6,521 nucleotides of DNA from Chlamydiota bacterium. GTDB taxonomy: Bacteria; Chlamydiota; Chlamydiia; Chlamydiales; Rhabdochlamydiaceae. The notes under the pieces were generated by a model that searched no databases, was not told the DNA's origin, and was given only the letters and a program-made list of their open reading frames with translations. This document shows positions 1-4,244 of this stretch, in pieces. Where the stretch lies: contig JAAKFC010000089.1 in the NCBI GenBank assembly GCA_011065225.1, positions 1-6,521 on the forward strand, given 5' to 3'. Each line of letters begins with the position of its first letter. The stretch's first letter is position 1. A program made the translations under genes and the position numbers.

Positions 1-8
1 GCTATCCT

Positions 9-77
9 TCAAATTTTTCGTCTGCTCCTCGCTCCGTGTCCATGAACACTGCAGCTCGTCGCATCCAAAAAATTTGA
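9..77. repeat. Imperfect long palindrome at the left window edge
   Basis: The two halves can be paired along their whole length. The outer arms TCAAATTTTT (9-18) and AAAAATTTGA (68-77) are perfect 10-bp complements. The centre GTGTCCATGAACAC (36-49) is itself a near-perfect palindrome. Reading the left half against the reverse complement of the right half gives about 25 matches in 34 positions with one 1-base gap. It is not a normal intrinsic terminator, because the T-tract lies in the left arm and no T-run follows the right arm. The element may extend further left, outside the window. It could be a decayed fold-back element or a structured 3' region of a neighbouring transcript. Confidence 0.55.
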
Positions 78-286
78 GAAGCCTCCTTGTCAAATTCCCA
101 ATTCTTCAAACACAATGTGTATATCTCTCTCTAGTCATCGGTCAGTTAGTCTTTTTATCATTTTCGTGTATTTTTTGATCGCTTTTTTCACATTTTTTTT
201 GTGCAAATTTTCTCTTAGTGCAGCGGTTTGTGAGATCAATTTTTTAACTTTTTTGGACATTTTTTTTGGATTGAAATAGATCCATC
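78..286. other. Non-coding, T-tract-rich stretch downstream of dnaA
   Basis: I see no credible gene, tRNA or rRNA here. The + strand carries repeated T-tracts at 152-156, 161-164, 171-176, 183-188, 193-200, 208-211, 240-245, 249-254 and 260-267, many spaced about 9 to 13 bp centre to centre. That spacing is compatible with intrinsic DNA bending. Immediately after the dnaA stop there is only a weak 5-bp stem (TGGAT/ATCCA), and the dnaA-sense strand has A-runs rather than the U-run an intrinsic terminator needs. I therefore cannot place a terminator for dnaA. Confidence 0.5.
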
Positions 287-1624
287 TTAATTTTCCAAAT
301 TTCTGCGGGCCATTTGGATTTGACGGCGGAGTGTTTCATCTTTGCCAATCAGCCGCGAGATCTTTTTCCAGGCATGGAGCAAAGTGGAATGCGTCTTGCC
401 TCCAAACGATGCTGCGAGCTTCATGAGCGAATCATTGATCAGCTCTTTGGCCAAATACATTGCCACTTGCCGGGGGAAGGCGACATTTTTTGCTCGCGAG
501 CTGCCGCAGATGTCGCTGACACGAACCCCAAACATTACCGCGACACTCTTTAAAATATTGTCGACTGAAACTCGCTTGTGTGGAGCCTTTTGAAAGAGCT
601 CACTCATTGTGTTTTCCACAATTTCTTCTGTCACATCGAGCCCCATCATCTGGCTATAAGCTACAAGACGATTGAGAGCGCCTTCCAGTTGCCGAACATT
701 GTGAAAAATCCGTTCAGCAATGAAAAACGCGACACGATGCGAGATTTTGATCCCTTTTTGCTCGGCTTTATGTTGCAAAATGGCAACGCGCGTCTCGAGA
801 TCCGGCACACTCACATTGGCAACAAGTCCCCACTCCATGCGTGCAATCATCCGCTCAGAGAGCTTCAATTGCCCGGGAGGCTTATCACTTGTGATTACAA
901 TTTGTTTGTTTTGATTGATGAGGGCTTCAAAAGTATTGCAAAATTCCTCCTCAAAATTGAGGCGACTTTGCAAGAACTGGATATCATCGACAAGAAGGAC
1001 GTCGAGTGAACGGTAGAAACGCTTCATCTTATCCACCGATTTATTGCGTAAATTATCGACCAAATCATTGATGAATTGCTCAGTGGTGATACAATGCACT
1101 TTTATCCGCTTATGATGCTGCATCGTATAGTGGCCAATGGCATGCAAGAGGTGCGTTTTTCCAAGGCCTACACCGCCATGGATGAAGAGAGGGTTGTACG
1201 ACTTGCCAGGACGCATGGCAATGCCAAACGCCGCTGACTTCACAAATTGATTCGATGGTCCTTCAATGAAATGTTCAAATGTATAAGCAGGGTTGAGAAG
1301 AGATTTGTTCTTTTCATTGGCCGGTTGCATAGGTTGGGGTGAAGCTTTGGACGTGACTGCTGTTTTCTTTGGCGTTGCAATCACAAAAGAAAGAGCTAGC
1401 TCGCCATTTGCTTTTGTTGGAAGAAAATTTTCCAGCTGTTTCTTGAAATTTTCGAGCAAGTACTCTTGCACAAAGATGTTGGGCATTTCAAGTACTAATT
1501 CTTCTTTGGAGTTGCCACTTACCTTAATCGGTGCGATCCAATTTTGGAATTCGGTAGCCGTGCAACAGTCTTCCATAAACTGCGCAAATTCTTCCCAACA
1601 TTGCTTTGGCGTTTTTGTCAGCAT
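287..1624 (-). CDS. dnaA: Chromosomal replication initiator protein DnaA (chlamydial DnaA-1 type)
   Basis: DnaA is the ATP-dependent initiator that binds DnaA boxes and opens the replication origin. The 445-residue protein has the normal four-part layout. Residues 1-70 form domain I (WEEF...NWIAPIKV), and about 83-110 is a short linker. An AAA+ core follows, with Walker A GGVGLGKT (150-157), Walker B LLVDDIQF (210-217), sensor 1 VITSD (243-247), an arginine-finger candidate R262 in SERMIARMEWG, and sensor 2 NVRQLEGALNRL (309-320, R311). Domain IV ends the protein, with FPRQVAMYLAKEL and the helix-turn-helix GGKTHSTLLHAWKKI (408-422). Family members usually have D-H-T at the DNA-reading turn; here it is T411-H412-S413, which I recall also being T-H-S in Chlamydia. 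The ATG at 1624 has GAGG (1632-1629) four bases upstream. The gene diverges from galE across 559 bp. Chlamydiae carry two DnaA paralogues; this one resembles DnaA-1 and not the more divergent DnaA-2. Confidence 0.98.
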   Translation of the reverse strand: MLTKTPKQCWEEFAQFMEDCCTATEFQNWIAPIKVSGNSKEELVLEMPNIFVQEYLLENFKKQLENFLPTKANGELALSFVIATPKKTAVTSKASPQPMQPANEKNKSLLNPAYTFEHFIEGPSNQFVKSAAFGIAMRPGKSYNPLFIHGGVGLGKTHLLHAIGHYTMQHHKRIKVHCITTEQFINDLVDNLRNKSVDKMKRFYRSLDVLLVDDIQFLQSRLNFEEEFCNTFEALINQNKQIVITSDKPPGQLKLSERMIARMEWGLVANVSVPDLETRVAILQHKAEQKGIKISHRVAFFIAERIFHNVRQLEGALNRLVAYSQMMGLDVTEEIVENTMSELFQKAPHKRVSVDNILKSVAVMFGVRVSDICGSSRAKNVAFPRQVAMYLAKELINDSLMKLAASFGGKTHSTLLHAWKKISRLIGKDETLRRQIQMARRNLEN

Positions 1625-1628
1625 TTTT

Positions 1629-1632
1629 CCTC
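1629..1632 (-). promoter_or_regulatory. Ribosome binding site of dnaA
   Basis: On the minus strand GAGG is followed by AAAA and the ATG at 1624-1622. It is a short but well-placed Shine-Dalgarno sequence and supports the chosen start. Confidence 0.7.
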
Positions 1633-1641
1633 AAAGGTGAG

Positions 1642-1661
1642 TTATCAACAATCTTTCCACA
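1642..1661. promoter_or_regulatory. Two DnaA-box-like 9-mers upstream of dnaA
   Basis: On the + strand, TTATCAACA (1642-1650) matches the classical box TTATCCACA at 8 of 9 positions, and CTTTCCACA (1653-1661) matches at 7 of 9. They have the same orientation, are separated by 2 bp, and end 18 bp before the dnaA start codon, inside the expected leader or promoter. The arrangement fits DnaA autoregulation. The matches and positions are seen directly; binding is inferred, and the second site is weak. Confidence 0.55.
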
Positions 1662-1690
1662 AAGTATTCTCAGGGCCTTTTGATGAAGCC

Positions 1691-1720
1691 AGTATTACCA
1701 CGCCGATTCAAATCACGCAA
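1691..1720 (-). promoter_or_regulatory. Candidate dnaA promoter (weak)
   Basis: On the minus strand TTGCGT (1720-1715) and TAATAC (1697-1692) are separated by 17 bp, with AATACT one base further on as an alternative -10. Each hexamer matches the sigma-70/sigma-66 consensus at only about 3 of 6 positions (4 of 6 for AATACT). A second AATACT lies at 1668-1663, directly beside the DnaA-box-like sites, but without a good -35. If the upstream promoter is used, both boxes lie in the transcribed leader. Confidence 0.25.
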
Positions 1721-1736
1721 GCAATTTTGCATTAAA

Positions 1737-1896
1737 CCCGTGACTGCCACCTGATCTTTGATTTTCCATCAACAGCTTCAGGCAATCTTTCGAATCTTTT
1801 TCTTCGCAGATATCTAAAGATATCTGCTTCAAAAAAAGCTTCAAAATCTCACCTAAATCTGTCGCGGTAAATCAAAGATCAGGTAGCAGTTACGGG
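1737..1896. mobile_element. 160-bp full-length palindrome, MITE-like (element A)
   Basis: The terminal arms 1737-1767 and 1866-1896 (starting CCCGT, ending ACGGG) are complementary at 28 of 31 positions. The exact centre (1816.5) is a perfect hairpin, GCAGATATCT (1806-1815), AA, AGATATCTGC (1818-1827). Between arms and core, the 60-base half-segments that begin at the shared CTTTGATTT are equal in length and largely pair with small offsets, so the whole element folds back on itself. It is bordered by the 5-bp direct repeat TTAAA (1732-1736 and 1897-1901), a possible target-site duplication. No ORF of note lies inside. It could be a fold-back or MITE-like element or a structured RNA module; I do not recognise the sequence as a named family. 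Confidence 0.65.
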
Positions 1897-1907
1897 TTAA
1901 ATCTCAA

Positions 1908-1923
1908 GTTGACCCGTTGACCC
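1908..1923. repeat. Tandem 8-bp repeat GTTGACCC x2
   Basis: GTTGACCC occurs twice head to tail with no spacer (1908-1915, 1916-1923), between element A and the candidate galE promoter. Two perfect copies of 8 bp could be an operator half-site pair or slippage; nothing else indicates function. Confidence 0.5.
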
Positions 1924-1953
1924 ACGATTTTTTTTCTTGCAATGTAATTTGCA

Positions 1954-1982
1954 TTGACACATTCTTATGCGTTAAAATGAAT
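1954..1982 (+). promoter_or_regulatory. Candidate galE promoter
   Basis: A perfect -35 hexamer TTGACA (1954-1959) is followed after 17 bp by ATGAAT (1977-1982), a poor -10. TAAAAT (1973-1978) and TATATT (1985-1990) are better -10 hexamers but at 13 and 25 bp spacing. If transcription starts here, the galE leader would be roughly 190 nt and would contain all of element B. Confidence 0.3.
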
Positions 1983-2007
1983 TTTATATTGCACAACATT
2001 GGGTTTA

Positions 2008-2169
2008 GGAGACACTGAATAACTCATTCACCAGCTCTTCGACCGAAAGGCATCTGAAAAAGTTAATTTTCAATCTCCATTAACTCTTCGGAGTTAATTA
2101 CGATCTCCAAATTAATCTTTTCAGCGCTTTCAGTTCGAATTTCTGGCAAAGCAGTTATTCAGTGTCTCC
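2008..2169. mobile_element. 162-bp full-length palindrome with central TTCG loop (element B)
   Basis: The ends are perfect inverted repeats: AGGAGACACTGAATAACT (2007-2024) against AGTTATTCAGTGTCTCCT (2153-2170). The exact centre (2088.5) is a perfect 8-bp hairpin, ATTAACTC (2079-2086), TTCG, GAGTTAAT (2091-2098), closed by C-G, which is the extra-stable cUUCGg tetraloop in RNA. The middle halves also pair in blocks (CCAG, TTCGA, GAAAG, CTGAAAA, TTAATTT). If the element is taken as GGAGAC...GTCTCC, the 4-bp direct repeat TTTA borders it (2004-2007 and 2170-2173). It ends 14 bp before the galE start codon. It may be a fold-back mobile element, a structured mRNA leader, or an element since used as a leader. 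Confidence 0.65.
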
Positions 2170-2183
2170 TTTAAAAAATTGTT

Positions 2184-3221
2184 ATGATCAAACGGATATT
2201 TTTATTAGTTTTAATCTTTGTGAATTCGGCCATTTTCTCTAATGAGCCTGTCGTTTTAGTGACAGGTGGAGCAGGGTACATTGGAAGTCACACGTGTAAA
2301 GTTCTTAAAGAAGCTGGGTATCTTCCTGTCGCTTACGATTCTTTACTCTATGGTTCCAAAGAACTCGTTCGTTGGGGACCTCTTTTTGAGGGAGATCTGC
2401 GCGATAAAGACCAATTAGATGCCGTATTTTCAAAATATCATCCCATTGCTGTCATTCATTGCGCTGGACTGAGAAATATAGGAGAATCGATTTCTGATCC
2501 CTTTTCCTGTTATGACATGAATGTGGTCGGATCGCTCAATCTACTTAACGCAATGAAGAAGCATCAGGTCAAAAAGATCATATTTTCTAGCTCCAGTACT
2601 GTTTATGGAGAGACAGAGGCAGCCGCACATTTAACAGAAACACTCAGTGAAAATCCTACTAACCCTTATTCTAACAGTAAAGCGATGACTGAGAGGTTCA
2701 TTCGTGATTTCTCAAAAGCTTATGATTTTGAATACATGGTTTTGCGGTATTTCAATGCAGCAGGGGTGGATTATTCCTCAGGTTTGAAGCGGTTGGATTG
2801 TTCGATGTGTTTTCTTATCCCAGCTACTTTATTGGTCGCTAAGAATGCAGATAAGATTCTGTCGGTCTTCGGTTCGGATTATCCCACTCCAGATGGGACG
2901 GCAATCCGCGACTATATTCATGTGCGAGATCTAGCCCAAGCTCATCGACTGGCTCTGGAGCACCTTTTAGACAATCGAGAAAGCTGCATTCTAAATATCG
3001 GAACAGGATTTGGAAGCTCGATTTTGGATGTCATTAAGATGACTGAAGAAGTAACAGGAAAAAAAATCCCGATTCAAATGATGCCTCGAAAAGAAGGAGA
3101 TTTACCGATCACTATTGCCGATCCTTCTCTATCACAGAAGGTTTTAAACTTTACCCCTCAGTATTCTGATCTGAAAACCATCATCGAAAGTGAGTGGAAA
3201 TCAATATTGCTCAGCCATTAA
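2184..3221 (+). CDS. galE: UDP-glucose 4-epimerase GalE-like, with signal-peptide-like N-terminus
   Basis: The 345-residue protein is an extended short-chain dehydrogenase/reductase that should interconvert UDP-glucose and UDP-galactose (or the N-acetyl forms) using bound NAD. Visible are the NAD-binding TGGAGYIGSH (27-36), the active-site Ser in FSSSSTVYG (134-142), the catalytic pair Y162xxxK166 in NPYSNSK, RYFNAAG (188-194), DGTAIRDYIHVRDLA (237-251) and PRKEGDLP (301-308). Odd points: about 20 residues precede the usual start and look like a signal peptide (MIKR then a hydrophobic run to NSAIFSNE). The 196-213 loop, usually ending like PETHLIP, reads KRLDCSMCFLIP. The residue aligned with E. 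coli Tyr299 is Thr310, a smaller gatekeeper that may admit N-acetylated sugars. No Shine-Dalgarno sequence precedes ATG 2184; a GTG at 2220 would shorten the N-terminus but also lacks one. The 3' end overlaps the opposing gene by 4 bp. Catalysis is near certain for the family; substrate and location are inference. Confidence 0.92.
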   Translation: MIKRIFLLVLIFVNSAIFSNEPVVLVTGGAGYIGSHTCKVLKEAGYLPVAYDSLLYGSKELVRWGPLFEGDLRDKDQLDAVFSKYHPIAVIHCAGLRNIGESISDPFSCYDMNVVGSLNLLNAMKKHQVKKIIFSSSSTVYGETEAAAHLTETLSENPTNPYSNSKAMTERFIRDFSKAYDFEYMVLRYFNAAGVDYSSGLKRLDCSMCFLIPATLLVAKNADKILSVFGSDYPTPDGTAIRDYIHVRDLAQAHRLALEHLLDNRESCILNIGTGFGSSILDVIKMTEEVTGKKIPIQMMPRKEGDLPITIADPSLSQKVLNFTPQYSDLKTIIESEWKSILLSH

Positions 3222-4234
3222 AAACCAAAACTTGCTGTCAGGGTGAGGCCCTGAATGGTGAGATCACCTTTTACGGGAAGCTGAATTCCAGGATTGGTAT
3301 CATCGGTGAAGCGCATTAACTGGTTTTGTCCAAAGAAAAAGAGATTCTCCCATGCGGTTTCAAACCCTAGGGAATAATCCCCGCAGCAAAAGATCCACTC
3401 CCAGCGAAAACCCAAAATAAAATCGAGGTAGACGCGGGAGAGCCAAAACTTGTCTTTTCTGATGTCGAGGTAGGTCGTCGCAGGTGTGAGCCCTTCGAAA
3501 AGAATTTTTTCTTTCTGCGAGAGGTCGAATTCTCCATAGAGGATTGTAATGTTTCCATTGCCGAAAAGGCTGAAGCCACAGCCGAGATTCCAATTGGTTT
3601 TGAGACCGAACTTTGGGCCAATGCCCCAAAAATCATTTTTCATATCAATATCGTCATCGAGGACGGTGAGGGCTGCGCCTCCTTGGCTGACACCGCCGCT
3701 TGCATCAATATTAAATTTTTGATCGAGCCAACCCGTTGCAAGCGCGAGAAAGGGACGCAACTCAAGAAAACAAGTGGGGCAGTAATGAGCGCCGAGTCGT
3801 AAATCCAGTAGATTGAGGATGAGCTTCCAATTTGCTTTTGCTTTTGTAGAGGGTGTGATGCTGGAACCGGGTATGGTCCAGACGGGAAAAATGGCTTCGG
3901 GAAAGATGGCGGAAGTCGAGTCTTTTCCTGTCGTCCGAAAATAGGTCCATTCGACTTCTAAATCTCCAATGCAACATGTATCATATTCGAGATTGAGTCG
4001 AACACCCCATTCCCAATCAAAGTCAATCCGTTTCACATTTCCATTGTTGTTGATGAAAGCCAAACCGGATTGATTTTTAATGGCATAGTCGAGCCCTTCT
4101 TCATGTGCTTGCCAGAGAAGTGGACTGATAGCAAACTTCCAGTTCATGCAACAATCATTATAGGAGTCGCAACAACTCTCATCGGCTGCTAGGAGGGTGA
4201 GAGGAGCAAGAAAGGTTAGAAGTGTTTTTTTCAT
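3218..4234 (-). CDS. MOMP-like outer membrane beta-barrel protein (Lpg1974/Legionella OMP type)
   Basis: I read this as a 338-residue outer-membrane barrel. It has a clear signal peptide (MKKTLLTFLAPLTLLAA, then DESCC), alternating hydrophobic/aromatic strands throughout, and a C-terminal Phe (LTLTASFGF), the usual barrel end signal. WGIGPKFGLKTNWNLG (203-218), FGNGNITILYGEF (224-236) and TIQGLTLTASFGF fit the Legionella/Chlamydiae MOMP-like family as I know it. There are 11 cysteines with four CC pairs (21-22, 28-29, 87-88, 283-284) and CPTC (152-155), in keeping with disulfide-linked chlamydial envelopes. I chose ATG 4234 over an in-frame TTG at 4246, because the latter overlaps the GAGG ribosome site and would put extra residues before a normal signal peptide. 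The gene follows the glucanase by 8 bp, so co-transcription is likely. Porin function is inferred; specificity is unknown. Confidence 0.85.
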   Translation of the reverse strand: MKKTLLTFLAPLTLLAADESCCDSYNDCCMNWKFAISPLLWQAHEEGLDYAIKNQSGLAFINNNGNVKRIDFDWEWGVRLNLEYDTCCIGDLEVEWTYFRTTGKDSTSAIFPEAIFPVWTIPGSSITPSTKAKANWKLILNLLDLRLGAHYCPTCFLELRPFLALATGWLDQKFNIDASGGVSQGGAALTVLDDDIDMKNDFWGIGPKFGLKTNWNLGCGFSLFGNGNITILYGEFDLSQKEKILFEGLTPATTYLDIRKDKFWLSRVYLDFILGFRWEWIFCCGDYSLGFETAWENLFFFGQNQLMRFTDDTNPGIQLPVKGDLTIQGLTLTASFGF

Positions 4235-4240
4235 TTTTTT

Positions 4241-4244
4241 CCTC
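4241..4244 (-). promoter_or_regulatory. Ribosome binding site of the outer membrane protein, overlapping upstream stop
   Basis: On the minus strand GAGG is followed by six A residues and ATG at 4234. The stop codon TGA of the upstream glucanase (4245-4243) shares its GA with this site, so ribosomes ending one gene sit on the start region of the next. This decides the start at 4234 and suggests translational coupling. Confidence 0.8.

Noticed and set aside
192..204. Hairpin CACA...TGTG as dnaA terminator
   Set aside because: Only 4 bp of stem and A-runs rather than U-runs on the dnaA-sense strand; too weak to support.
1..286. Origin of replication downstream of dnaA
   Set aside because: Apart from T-tracts and one 7-of-9 box-like string (TGTGTATAT, 116-124) there are no clustered DnaA boxes here; dnaA proximity alone is not evidence in Chlamydiae.
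578..1009. 143-codon + strand ORF inside dnaA
   Set aside because: It lies wholly antisense to the conserved AAA+ and DNA-binding regions of DnaA, and its translation has no recognisable domain.
1737..2170. The two palindromes as arms of one insertion sequence or CRISPR
   Set aside because: Each is symmetrical about its own centre, they share no clear arm sequence, no transposase ORF lies between them, and there is no repeat-spacer pattern.
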